Source: Hyphomicrobiaceae bacterium
GTDB lineage: Bacteria > Pseudomonadota > Alphaproteobacteria > Rhizobiales > Hyphomicrobiaceae
DNA length: 22,197 bases
NCBI GenBank assembly: GCA_041397645.1
Contig: JAWKWE010000009.1
Coordinates: 1 to 22,197 of the forward strand
Direction of reading: 5' to 3'
Shown: piece by piece, positions 7,332 through 15,912 of the stretch
Numbering within the stretch: position 1 is the stretch's first letter
How the letters are laid out: every line of letters starts with the position of its first letter
Notes under the pieces: model-generated
Database searches by the model: none
Seen by the model: the letters and a program-made list of their open reading frames with translations, nothing else
What the model was told of the DNA's origin: nothing
Program-made: the position numbers and the translations under genes

Positions 7332-8327
7332 TCAATCGGCTTGGCCTGCAAGCACCGGCGGCATGTGGAGATAGCGGGCGACCTTACGCTTCGCCGCAAT
7401 GTCGCTCCACTCGGCCTCGACCTGCGCTTCGCTGAGACCGATGGCGGCGCCGGCCTCGGCGGCGGGAACGCCGTTGTCGAGAGCGTAGAGGCAGGCGTCC
7501 ATCTTGGCGTAGGGCAGCGCGAAATAGAACTCTTCCTGCGTCTGCGGCAGCGAATAGGTGTCGGTGGTCGGCGGGCGCTTGCGTATCTTTTCGGGCACGC
7601 CGAGATGGGCGGCAAGTTCATAGACCTGCGACTTGTAGAGATGGGCGATCGGCTTGATGTCGGCGGCGCCGTCGCCGTTCTTGACGAAGAAGCCCTGATC
7701 GTATTCCAGCCGGTTGGGCGTGCCGATGACGGCGAAGTTCAGCCGGTCGGCGTGGTAATATTCAAGCTGCTTGCGCGTGCGCTGCTTCATGTTGGTGGCG
7801 GCGACAATGCCGAGATAGGCGTCCGCCGGCAGGCGCAGCTTGCGCATGGCGCCATCGGGCGCGCGCACCACCAGCGACGAGATGTTGTAGCCGCCCGCCG
7901 TCAGCGCGTTGTCGAAGACGATCTTGCTCGACCAGCCCGCGCCATAGTCCGGCACGACCTGGCGGATGGCGTCGTCTCGGCGGCGATAGCAGCCCATCGC
8001 ATCCAGCGCCGGGCCGATATCCTCGACCGCGTGTTCGATGCCGAAGGTTTCAGCCACGGCCTCGCCGAGCCGGCGGCTTTCGGGATCGGAATCGTGTTCG
8101 GGCATCAGCAGGCCGAAAACGCGTCCGGAACCGACGGCACGCACCGCCAGGGCGGCGCAGACGGCGGAATCGATGCCACCGGAAATGCCGATGACGAAGC
8201 CGCGCTTGCGCAGATCGCCGCGCAGGATGTCGCGCATGCGCGCGGCGATGCGGTTGGTCTCGGCCCCGGCGTCGACGGAAAGAGCCGCAAGAGTGAAGGC
8301 CGGAGCCTGTGTGCTCGTTTCGCTCAT
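7332..8327 (-). CDS. NAD(+) synthase-like ATP pyrophosphatase (NadE paralogue)
   Basis: 331 residues, an ammonia-dependent NAD synthetase-type enzyme without the glutaminase domain. The PP-loop SGGIDSAV is at about residues 49-56, preceded by FVIGI. Further family features are ATNMKQRTRKQLEYYHAD, VIGTPNRLEYDQGFFVKNGDGAADI and PIAHLYKSQVYELAAHLG. The region that in housekeeping NadE proteins reads like GQTDEDELG is here PQTQEEFYF, so it looks like a divergent paralogue. Its start overlaps the upstream ligase stop by 4 bp (ATGA), making it the last gene of the five-gene operon. It could amidate a carboxylate via an adenylate using ammonia, possibly on the pathway's carrier-bound product, rather than make NAD. 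That role is inference. Confidence 0.8.
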   Translation of the reverse strand: MSETSTQAPAFTLAALSVDAGAETNRIAARMRDILRGDLRKRGFVIGISGGIDSAVCAALAVRAVGSGRVFGLLMPEHDSDPESRRLGEAVAETFGIEHAVEDIGPALDAMGCYRRRDDAIRQVVPDYGAGWSSKIVFDNALTAGGYNISSLVVRAPDGAMRKLRLPADAYLGIVAATNMKQRTRKQLEYYHADRLNFAVIGTPNRLEYDQGFFVKNGDGAADIKPIAHLYKSQVYELAAHLGVPEKIRKRPPTTDTYSLPQTQEEFYFALPYAKMDACLYALDNGVPAAEAGAAIGLSEAQVEAEWSDIAAKRKVARYLHMPPVLAGQAD

Positions 8328-9862
8328 GGCGTGGTGCCTCCACCCGATGCAAGGCGGCGGCTGAGCTTGCCGCTACCGGTCTTTGGCAGCGCCTCACAGA
8401 ACTCGACCTGCCGCGGCACCATGAAATCGTTCAGCATGCGGGCGCAATGACGCAGGACGTCTTCGGCGGTCAGCGTATCGGCCGACGTGACGATCATCGC
8501 CTTGAGCGTCTCGCCCAGCACCGGGTCCGGCATGCCGACGACCAGCGCCTCGACCACGCCCTCCAGATCGTAGAGGACGGATTCCACCTCGCGCGGCGCG
8601 ACCTTGAAACCGCCCGTCTTGATGATGTCGTCCCGGCGCGAGACGAAAGTGACGTAGCCGTTGCCGTCGGCAAAGAACAGGTCGCCGGTATGGAGGCGCC
8701 GGGCTCCCGTCAGCGGATCGGGACGCAGGGCTTGCGCCGTCGCATCGGCATCGTTCCAGTAGCCACGCATGATGTGCGGCCCCGAAACGACCAGTTCCCC
8801 GACAGTACCGGACGCAACCTCATGACCGGTCTCGTCGACGACTTGGATGGCGGTTCCCGGAATGGCGATACCGGCGGAGGCCGGGCGCAGGTCGATGTCG
8901 CCCGGCGGCAGCCACGTCGCCCGCACGCATTCGGTCTGGCCGTACATGGAATATAGCTGCACGCCAGGAAGCAGCGCGCGCAGCCTGCGGATATGAGCGA
9001 CTGGCAGGGGAGCGGCTGCGCTGGTGATGTAGCGCAGGCCCGCAAACAGGGCCGGGTCCAGCTCTTCCATGCGCAGCAGCAGGGCAACCATGGAAGGCAC
9101 CATCGGAAAACCGGTGACGCGCTCTTCGCGCAGGCGCTCCAGCACGGCGGCCGGATAGGCGAAGGATTTCTCCAGCACCAGCGTGGCGCCGACGCGCACG
9201 GCGGTGATCAGTTGCGTTAGCCCGTACCCAAACGACAGCGGCAGCACGCTGAGGATGACATCGGCTTCGCCATTGCCGAGATAGGAGACGATGGAGGCGG
9301 TCGCCGCATCGATATTGTCGTGCCCCATCATCACGCCCTTGGGATCGCCCGTGGACCCCGACGTGTAGATGATGGTGGCGAGATCCTCGTCGCAAAGCGC
9401 CGGGTCGGCGGAAAACGGCCCGGTCTCCAGGCATTGCGCGAAATCGGCGGCTGCCGGCAGCGCCGGATGCGGGCGGGTCAGGACCACCGCCGGGCGCGCT
9501 TGCGGGTTGATGGCAAGCGCATCCGCGACCGTGGCCGCGCCCCTGGCGTCGGCGACGATGGCCGCGGGCGAACAATCCGCGATGATGAAGGCGAGGCGCT
9601 TCGCCCTGGTAGACGGATTGACCGGGCAGGCCACGGCGCCCGCCTTCCACACGGCATAGAATGCGACGGCGGTCTGCCAGCCATTGCCGGCGAACACAAC
9701 GACGCGATCGCCCCTGCCGACACCATTTTCGGCGAACCATGCGGCAAGGCCATCGGAGGCGTGGCAAAGTTCCGCGTAGCTTACCCGCCGCGCGCCGTCG
9801 ACGATGGCGGTCTTGCCGGCATGGTGCCGGCAGCTTTCGCGGAGGTGGCTTTCAATACGCAT
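8324..9862 (-). CDS. Acyl-AMP ligase (class I adenylate-forming enzyme)
   Basis: 512 residues from the ATG at 9862. It activates a carboxylic or amino acid as an adenylate, probably to load the adjacent carrier protein. Core motifs are present: A3 IIYTSGSTGDPKGV (residues 164-177), A5 YSMYGQTECVRATW, A7/A8 LHTGDLFF and RRDDIIKTGGFKVAPREVES, and the catalytic A10 lysine in PKTGSGKLSRR (about K499). An open extension to 9949 overlaps the ACP gene and lacks similarity, so the internal start 10 bp after the ACP stop is preferred. Of known families it most resembles the AMP-forming ligases associated with exosortase A clusters and with stand-alone ACP loading. The substrate cannot be predicted from sequence reading alone. 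Confidence 0.85.
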   Translation of the reverse strand: MRIESHLRESCRHHAGKTAIVDGARRVSYAELCHASDGLAAWFAENGVGRGDRVVVFAGNGWQTAVAFYAVWKAGAVACPVNPSTRAKRLAFIIADCSPAAIVADARGAATVADALAINPQARPAVVLTRPHPALPAAADFAQCLETGPFSADPALCDEDLATIIYTSGSTGDPKGVMMGHDNIDAATASIVSYLGNGEADVILSVLPLSFGYGLTQLITAVRVGATLVLEKSFAYPAAVLERLREERVTGFPMVPSMVALLLRMEELDPALFAGLRYITSAAAPLPVAHIRRLRALLPGVQLYSMYGQTECVRATWLPPGDIDLRPASAGIAIPGTAIQVVDETGHEVASGTVGELVVSGPHIMRGYWNDADATAQALRPDPLTGARRLHTGDLFFADGNGYVTFVSRRDDIIKTGGFKVAPREVESVLYDLEGVVEALVVGMPDPVLGETLKAMIVTSADTLTAEDVLRHCARMLNDFMVPRQVEFCEALPKTGSGKLSRRLASGGGTTP

Positions 9863-9872
9863 CGCCGCGCTT

Positions 9873-10127
9873 TCAGGCCGCCTTCTTGCGTTCAATGAAG
9901 GCGGCAATCCGGTCGATGGAATCAAGGTTGGCCGGCACGATGTCCGCATCGGCGACCTTCAGCCCGAAGCTTTCTTCGAGAAAGCCGACCAGTTCGAGGA
10001 TGCCGGTGGAATCGACCAGATCGTTTTCCATCAGCGACAGATCGCCGGGCAGAGGCTGGCTATCGTCGCCGAACAGGAAGTTCTCGACGATAAAGTCGCG
10101 GATCTTCTTTTGCACAGCATCAGACAT
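9873..10127 (-). CDS. Acyl carrier protein (phosphopantetheine-binding)
   Basis: 84 residues with the size and helical pattern of a stand-alone carrier protein. The phosphopantetheine attachment serine is S40 in NDLVDSTGILELVGFLEE; the residue after it is threonine rather than the usual leucine (DSL). The start at 10127 is preceded by GAGG and lies 11 bp after the amidotransferase stop codon. A longer frame to 10193 overlaps that gene and is not ACP-like. It should be loaded by the ligase gene 10 bp downstream and present the intermediate to the amidotransferase and acyltransferase in the same operon. A phosphopantetheinyl transferase would have to come from elsewhere in the genome. Confidence 0.85.
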   Translation of the reverse strand: MSDAVQKKIRDFIVENFLFGDDSQPLPGDLSLMENDLVDSTGILELVGFLEESFGLKVADADIVPANLDSIDRIAAFIERKKAA

Positions 10128-10138
10128 GCGCCTGGTCC

Positions 10139-12076
10139 TCACCCTGTTTCCGTCCGGCGCGGCTGCTGGCTTGCGGCAAAGGTCCGGTGCCACAGCTGCG
10201 TCGAGAGAACGCCCATGAAGGCCGTATTATCCTTGAAGCTGGTTGCCCTTCCGTTAAGCGCCTTGCATTTCAGCTTCTCCACCATCCCCGCATTGAACAG
10301 GCCGGCCCCGGCGAGCGCATCGCCCGAGAACGCCGCATCCACCACGGGCCGGGCGGCGGGAACGGAGAACGCCTGGCTGTCAGGCGCGCGATAGGGCTGC
10401 TTGGGGCGGTCCACGACCGCATCCGGCACCAGGCCGCGCGCCGCTTCCTTGAGGATGAATTTCTCTTTCAGGCCGCGCAGTTTCAGGTTCGGATGAAGTC
10501 CGGCGGCGAAGGTGACGACGCGATGATCGAGAAACGGAAACCGGCCTTCCACGCCATGCGCCATCATCACCCGGTCGCCCTGGCTCGACAGGATGTAACC
10601 CGGCAGCAGGAAGCGGGTTTCGAGATATTGCGCCTGGTTGAGCGGGTGCCAGCGGCCGAATTCTTCGGGCAGTTGCGCGGTGAGATCAGCCGCCGCGTCA
10701 TAGGTGCCGAGCGCATCTTTCAATGCCGGGAATAGAACAGCTTCGCCGCCGCGGTCGAACGGAAGCGCGGACGGTGCGAGAACAGCGGATCGGTGAGCTC
10801 ATCCGTGCCGGCGGAGAAGAAATGGGCGAGATAGTCGGCGCTCTGGCGCTGTAGTTGCGGCAGATAGGGATAGAGTCGCTGGAACAACAGGGGCCGACGC
10901 GCCGAACCCGGCTGGCGGGCGCAAAAGCGCCGCATGGCGGCTTCGCGGAAAATATCGTAACCGGCGAAAACCTCGTCGGCACCCTCGCCGGTCAGCGCCA
11001 CCTTCATGCCGTTGTCGCGAACGAGCCCGGCCAGCCTGTAGAGCGGCGCGGGGGCGGTGCGCAGGACGGGGCATTCGGCATGCGCGACGATGTCGGGGAA
11101 ATCGGCGACGATCTCCTCTTCCCCATAGGATACCCGGTGGTTCGCCACGCCGAGCCTTTCCGCCACCTCCGCTTGCCAGCGGCTTTCGTCGTGTTCGGCG
11201 GAGCGGAAGCCGACCGAGAAGGTTTCGAGCCGTCCCGGCGCCAATCGCGCGGCAAGGGCGGTGATGAGCGAGGAGTCGAGCCCGCCGGACAGATAGGCGC
11301 CGACCGGGACGTCGGCGCGCAGACAGATGTGTGTGGCGTCTTCCAGCAATGCGCCCAGTTCACCCACCGGGTCCGCCGGGGTCTCGAACTCGCCATCGCG
11401 GGGAAATTCCAACCGCCACCACGGGCGCACCATCCGCTCGTGCTCCTGCGCGATCATCATGTGTCCGGGCGGCAGTTCGCTGACGCCCTTGAACGCCGTG
11501 CGCGGGGCGATCGGCGCCCATAGCGTGAAGACCTGATCGAGCGCGACGGGATCGAGTTCGGCCGCAAGCCCTGCACCTGCATCAGCGCCTTGACTTCGGA
11601 GGCGAAGAACAGCGTGCCGCCGATATCCGTGTAATAGAGCGGACGCACGCCCATGCGGTCGCGCGCCAGCCACAGGCTCCGCCGCCGCGCATCCCACAGC
11701 GCGAAGGCGAAATCGCCATTGAGTTCGTCGAGGCAGGCCGTGCCCATCTCGTCATAGAGATGAAGGATCACCTCCGTGTCGCTGCCGGTCGAAAGCGCCG
11801 CCCGCGCGCCTGCAGACGCTCGCGCAGTTCGACGTAATTGAAGATCTCGCCATTATACGAGATGACCAGATCGCCGCTTGCATCGGCCATGGGCTGCTGG
11901 CCGTCGGCGAGGCCGACGACGGAAAGCCGTGCATGGGCAAGCCCGATGCCAGGCGCCGCATGCGTGCCCTTCTCGTCTGGCCCGCGATGGCCGAGCGTGC
12001 CGGCCAGGCGCTGCAGCAGCGCCGGCGCCGCATCGGGTAAAACACCTGAACCGAAAAAGCCTGCTATGCCGCACAT
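10139..12076 (-). pseudogene. Asparagine synthase-like amidotransferase with three frameshifts
   Basis: A glutamine-hydrolysing AsnB-like enzyme of about 646 residues if frames are joined. Segment 1 starts at 12076 with MCGIAGFFGSG (Cys2 nucleophile of a class II glutaminase) and runs to ERLQARGRRF. Segment 2 resumes with TGSDTEVILHLYDEMG and runs to FFASEVKALM. Segment 3 starts LAAELDPVALDQ and contains LPPGHMM, the synthetase PP-loop YLSGGLDSSL and LTGEGADEVFAGYD. Segment 4 starts LKDALGTYDAA and contains SSQGDRVMMAHGVEGRFPFL. Breaks lie near 11791-11794, 11566-11571 and 10722-10725. Each is explained by one missing base, at or beside a short base run. Neighbouring operon genes are intact, so this is either decay of one key gene or sequencing error. 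The reaction would be transfer of glutamine ammonia to an adenylated carboxylate. Confidence 0.85.
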
Positions 12077-12092
12077 CGCGCTCGCCCGCCCG

Positions 12093-13205
12093 TCAATCGA
12101 AGCGGTCGCCGATGAGCCGCGTCCAACTCTCGCCCGACAGGCCATTGAGAAAGGCGCGGCCTTGCATGGCGGCGTCCGCCAGTTCCGGCCTGGAGGAATG
12201 GAACACGGTGGACGAGGCATGCAGGAAGGCGAACTTGCGGTCGAGCATGGCGTCGAGCAGCGCCGGCTGGGTGCGGCCGCGAATGGCGGCAAGGCCGCGC
12301 GCATGGGCATTGGCGAGCAGGCGTTCCAGCACCAGCCTTTCCATGCCGGGCGCGGCCATGACCTGCATCACCCGGCCGATGCCGCCGCGGTCGCCATAAT
12401 AGACGAAGAGGCCGGCAAGCTTGCCACCACGGGTGTGCAGGATGCGCTGGACGCGCGCGCCATGCTTGGCCTTGGCGCGGGCATGGGTGAGCATGCGCGC
12501 AAGCTGTTCGTCGCTCCAGCGCGGATGCAGGGGATGATACACCACCAGTTCCAGGATGGCGGCGGCAAGTTCACCCTCGTCCGGTTCGGTTTCGGCAAGC
12601 GCATCCGCCTTGCCGGGACGCGGCTGGTAGCCCGCCCACGACAGGCGGTTCGCGCCGGCGCCCGCCGCGCGGTCGGCCAACCGGGCCAGCGGCGTAAATG
12701 CCCCCAGAAGGCCGAAGCGGCTGGCGGCCATGCGCGTGACGAAAGCGGCCGGGCGGATGACGCGCAGATATTCCAGGCTGTAGGAGGCCAATACATGGGC
12801 GCCCATGCGGCGCCACATCGCCGTCGAAAGATCGTTGGAGGTTTCGCTGAAGGACAGGTCCTGCGGGCCGGACAGCACGGCTTTCAGAAGACGTGCACCT
12901 GCGAAGGGGTCGGCCTCGTGGTCATCGACCATCCATGTGGTGCAGATGGCGGCGCGCAGGTGCTCGCCGTCCAGTTCCATGGTCTGGGGGAGAACGCCGA
13001 TGAAGCCGTTCAGCCGGCCGTCTTCGGTGACGTGAACGCGCGAAACGATCTCCCCGTCGCATCCGTATGGCCCGCAGAAAAGATCGTCGAGATAGACCGC
13101 GAGCGCCGCGCCACCATCGGCAGAGGTTTCATGGCGCAGGATACGCAGGAACATCTGCGCCACCGCCGGGGCGTCGTCGTGCTCGAATGGCCTTACCTGT
13201 GACAC
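12093..13205 (-). CDS. GNAT-family acyltransferase-like protein
   Basis: About 370 residues, first gene of the operon, ending 16 bp before the amidotransferase start. The N-terminal part (VRPFEHDDAPAVAQMFLRIL, then RLNGFIGVLPQTMELDG) looks like a GNAT fold. A second GNAT-like region follows in the C-terminal half (GKLAGLFVYYGDRGGIGRVM, then LLANAHARGLAAIRGRTQPA). The open frame reaches a GTG at 13256, but a GTG at 13205 just before SQVRPFEHDD, with GGGA upstream, gives a more natural N-terminus; the start is uncertain. Exosortase-A-type clusters also pair an acyl-AMP ligase, ACP and amidotransferase with acyltransferases. This protein may take the acyl group from the carrier protein, but that is inference and the family match is weaker than for its neighbours. 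Confidence 0.65.
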   Translation of the reverse strand: MSQVRPFEHDDAPAVAQMFLRILRHETSADGGAALAVYLDDLFCGPYGCDGEIVSRVHVTEDGRLNGFIGVLPQTMELDGEHLRAAICTTWMVDDHEADPFAGARLLKAVLSGPQDLSFSETSNDLSTAMWRRMGAHVLASYSLEYLRVIRPAAFVTRMAASRFGLLGAFTPLARLADRAAGAGANRLSWAGYQPRPGKADALAETEPDEGELAAAILELVVYHPLHPRWSDEQLARMLTHARAKAKHGARVQRILHTRGGKLAGLFVYYGDRGGIGRVMQVMAAPGMERLVLERLLANAHARGLAAIRGRTQPALLDAMLDRKFAFLHASSTVFHSSRPELADAAMQGRAFLNGLSGESWTRLIGDRFD

Positions 13206-13496
13206 ATGCGTGGTCCCGTCATGCCAGAGCCGGTCGGCACGCTGCGTCCAGCGCACAAACCAGCAACTGCAACTGCATAGGGCAACACAGTTAAGTTTCG
13301 CTTAGCTGGCTGCAGTAGCGGCATTATGCCGCTTGAGACTGGAGCGAGCCATGTCCCATCCCAAATCGCTTTCTTTGATAAGATATCTCCGATGACTGTT
13401 TTCTGCTCCTCTAGGACCTTCGCCATTAGCAGCGAATGGCAGCTATTGGGATGAGCGCTACCGATCACGAATGACCGATTTGGGAGCGCAAACCGG
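13206..13496. other. Upstream region of the biosynthetic operon
   Basis: About 290 bp between the first gene of the operon and the end of the DUF1612 gene, both on the minus strand. It should contain the operon promoter, but I could not identify convincing -35/-10 boxes. Minus-strand open frames here do not resemble known proteins. Confidence 0.4.
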
Positions 13497-14603
13497 TCAC
13501 AGAATTCCCCAGGCCCGATACCGTCCCCTCCCCGTCATTTCGCGAACACCAAGCTCACTGACGAGATTCAATGCCCCACGAGGCGTGATCTTCGCGGCCT
13601 TGGCGACCATGTGTGCCGAGACGATGGGTCGCGACAAAAGAAGATCGATGGCAACGGGAAGGCTGCTTGATATGCGCTTGCCGACAGCGCGACGCTGGAG
13701 TTGTCGTTTCGCAAGCGTCAGACGGTCGATATCCTTTATTCCGGCCGAGGCGGCAGCGCTCATCCCATCGAGGAACGCGACAAGCCTCGTTGTCCGATCG
13801 CGGGCACGCCGGCGTTCCCGTGGAATTTCCCGCAAGCCCACCGAATAGGTGAGCAGATGCGATCGAACCTTTCCCCGGGATCTCAAGAAATCCGAAACGA
13901 GCACCTGCCCGAGCCAATGCTGCCGTTGCAGGGGTTCGAGGTGCTCCCAGGCATCCCAAAGTACTGCGGCGGCCATTGTGGCTGGCAGCGGATCGACTTC
14001 CTTTACTAAGGCGAGCCACTCGCCAATCCGCTCGCCTTCATCCCAGTCCGGATCGCGAATAAGCAGCCCGCCAACCCGGACCTCTGGTTCTCGCTTCCTT
14101 GGTTGGGCTGGCTCGTTGCCATCCACCAGCCACTTGGTCCGCGCGAGAACCTGATCGATTTCGGCCAGCTCAGGAGAGATCGCTGCGTCACCAACCACGT
14201 CGAATTCGTTCCCTTCCCCTCCCCTGTCGACGGGCTCAGCTACTATGGCGGCCTCTATCGCGACGCCAGCCAGCGCCATGATGCCCGACCGCGAAACCGC
14301 CCAGCCCGGATCGTTCCGCGCCACCCGGCGCCGCGCCCGCACAATGCGGTGCGCAATGACGAGTTCATGGCTCGGCGCGCGAATGTCCATCTGTGCGTCG
14401 TGGAGAACGAGGTCCTCGAGATGGACGAGCTCGCCGGCGATCCACATGCTGGAGACGGACTCGAAGAAATCGGCACGCTCGACGAACCCTGCGCCGACCT
14501 CCGACCGTGCCACGCGCTCATCAAGCCGAGCGAGGGCATCCTCCGCAGCCGCCATGGGTCCAACCATGGTCTCTAGGCGCAAATTGTCGATTTCATAAGA
14601 CAT
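13497..14603 (-). CDS. DUF1612 / helix-turn-helix protein (RHE_PE00001-like)
   Basis: 368 residues, recognised as the DUF1612-plus-HTH family common on rhizobial plasmids and often annotated as RHE_PE00001 family. The middle part includes DPDWDEGERIGEWLALVKEV and the region ending in WDAWEHLEPLQRQHWLGQVL. The C-terminal 60 residues contain a putative helix-turn-helix (IVSAHMVAKAAKITPRGALN) before GRGRYRAWGIL. A DNA-binding role is likely, but the biological function is unknown. No Shine-Dalgarno sequence is evident at the ATG at 14603. It is divergent from the serine recombinase gene, with about 270 bp between them, and similar pairs occur on rhizobial symbiotic plasmids. Confidence 0.82.
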   Translation of the reverse strand: MSYEIDNLRLETMVGPMAAAEDALARLDERVARSEVGAGFVERADFFESVSSMWIAGELVHLEDLVLHDAQMDIRAPSHELVIAHRIVRARRRVARNDPGWAVSRSGIMALAGVAIEAAIVAEPVDRGGEGNEFDVVGDAAISPELAEIDQVLARTKWLVDGNEPAQPRKREPEVRVGGLLIRDPDWDEGERIGEWLALVKEVDPLPATMAAAVLWDAWEHLEPLQRQHWLGQVLVSDFLRSRGKVRSHLLTYSVGLREIPRERRRARDRTTRLVAFLDGMSAAASAGIKDIDRLTLAKRQLQRRAVGKRISSSLPVAIDLLLSRPIVSAHMVAKAAKITPRGALNLVSELGVREMTGRGRYRAWGIL

Positions 14604-14876
14604 TGATTAACCGTAATTAATAGTTTAATACGGAAGCTATCATGCTTTTTGTTTCCGTCACACCGGTATTTGTAATGCGTCTGAAAATTCAATACGCGCT
14701 GTGGCCTTCGTGATTGAACAGAGGACCTGCAATCGATGCTCAGATCGACGAGAGAGCCTGTTTTTCCGAGGTTTTTCGCGCTTTCAGGTGTCAGAAAGAC
14801 GCTCACGAGACGTTTACAAACGATCAGTTAGGCGTATCTTCCATATTTGTATTTCCGCCCCTCCCCGATCGCTCAG
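14604..14876. other. Divergent intergenic region (possible recombinase site)
   Basis: About 270 AT-richer bases between the divergent DUF1612 and recombinase genes. They include a TTAAT-rich stretch (about 14608-14632) near the DUF1612 start. Promoters for both genes must lie here. A recombination site for the adjacent recombinase is plausible, but I could not define one. Confidence 0.35.
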
Positions 14877-15809
14877 ATGCTGCAAATGGCCACAAGCACG
14901 CACAATCGCCCTTCCCGACAGCCTCAGGGACGCCTGATCGGCTATGCGCGCGTCTCCACGGACGAGCAGGCGACCGAAGCACAGGAACGCGAGCTTGGCG
15001 CGGCCGGATGCGAGGTAATCGTCCAAGAACACGGCTCAGGCGCTTCCAGAGCGCGTCCCGCGCTTGCCAGGCTGATACAGGAGATAAGTGCCGGCGATAC
15101 GCTTGTCGTCGTCCGCCTCGATCGTCTGGCACGGTCTGTGGGCCATCTACTCGATGTGATCGAGGATCTGACAGCGAAAGGCGCGCATTTTCGGTCACTG
15201 CGCGATCCAATCGACACGAGTACACCACAGGGCATGTTTTCATTGCAGGTGCTCGGTGCGGTGGCCCAGCTCGAAAGAGCACTGAACTCGGAGCGCACCA
15301 AGGCCGGCATCGCCAACGCCAAAGCAAAAGGCCGGTTACCGGGCAATCCCGGTATTCGAGAAAGACGTCCCGAGGCGCTCGCCAAGATGACAGCGGCCCA
15401 GAAAGCGGCTTATGGCGCAAGGCTGCAATCGACCGCCCAACAATGGTTGCCCACAGTCCGCCGCATGCGCCCGGACCACACCTGGGACGATATCGCCCGT
15501 TTCCTCAAACAGCGCGGTGTTAACTGGTCGCCAGAGCGCCTCAGACGTGCCGTCAAATGGATGGTGGCCGAAGGCATGGCAGATGACGCTCTGCTTAAGA
15601 AATCGCCGCCACGGCCGCCGGAAGACCGCCTGATGACGCTCGTTGCCGGGATCCAGTCTTCCAATCCCGGCCTCACCCTTCGCGAGATCGCGAGCCAGCT
15701 CGAACGCCTGCATGAACGCACACCGCGCGGCGGCAGCAAATGGTCGCCCTCTTCGGTCAAAAACCTGTTGGATCGGGCGAAGCGATTGGGTTTGATAGAA
15801 AGCGTCTAA
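14877..15809 (+). CDS. Serine recombinase (resolvase/invertase family)
   Basis: About 310 residues from the ATG at 14877; a second ATG at 14886 is equally possible, and neither has a strong ribosome-binding site. The N-terminal resolvase domain begins GRLIGYARVSTDEQ, with the catalytic serine in RVST (S27). It continues with DTLVVVRLDRLARSVGHLLD and the regulatory helix FSLQVLGAVAQLERALNSER. The remaining 160 residues have two helix-turn-helix-like segments (WDDIARFLKQRGVNWSPERL and LREIASQLERLHERTPRGGS), more than a simple resolvase has. It resembles the DNA-invertase-like proteins of rhizobial plasmids. It may resolve plasmid multimers or invert a local segment; no target site was identified. 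Confidence 0.88.
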   Translation: MLQMATSTHNRPSRQPQGRLIGYARVSTDEQATEAQERELGAAGCEVIVQEHGSGASRARPALARLIQEISAGDTLVVVRLDRLARSVGHLLDVIEDLTAKGAHFRSLRDPIDTSTPQGMFSLQVLGAVAQLERALNSERTKAGIANAKAKGRLPGNPGIRERRPEALAKMTAAQKAAYGARLQSTAQQWLPTVRRMRPDHTWDDIARFLKQRGVNWSPERLRRAVKWMVAEGMADDALLKKSPPRPPEDRLMTLVAGIQSSNPGLTLREIASQLERLHERTPRGGSKWSPSSVKNLLDRAKRLGLIESV

Positions 15810-15912
15810 CCGCTGTCAGAGGCGATTGCTGGAAGCGGTTATCCTTGCAAATCTTCCATCACGTGGAGCAATTACAAGGTAAACTTACACTTTGAACATA
15901 GAAACGGGCCCA

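Noticed and set aside
7341..8450. 369-codon plus-strand open frame
   Set aside because: Antisense shadow of the NadE-like gene in high-GC DNA; composition is rich in G, A and R without recognisable motifs.
11838..13202. 454-codon plus-strand open frame
   Set aside because: Long, but antisense to the GNAT-like and amidotransferase genes, which carry real motifs and tight operon spacing.
7332..13256. Complete exosortase A (PEP-CTERM) system
   Set aside because: Only the ligase, ACP and amidotransferase types are shared; no exosortase, PLP decarboxylase, hydrolases or glycosyltransferases are in the window.
13193..13468. 91-codon minus-strand frame upstream of the GNAT gene
   Set aside because: It overlaps the GNAT start region in another frame and resembles no known family; treated as intergenic.
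14714..15523. 269-codon plus-strand frame overlapping the recombinase
   Set aside because: It overlaps the serine recombinase in another frame and lacks any domain pattern.
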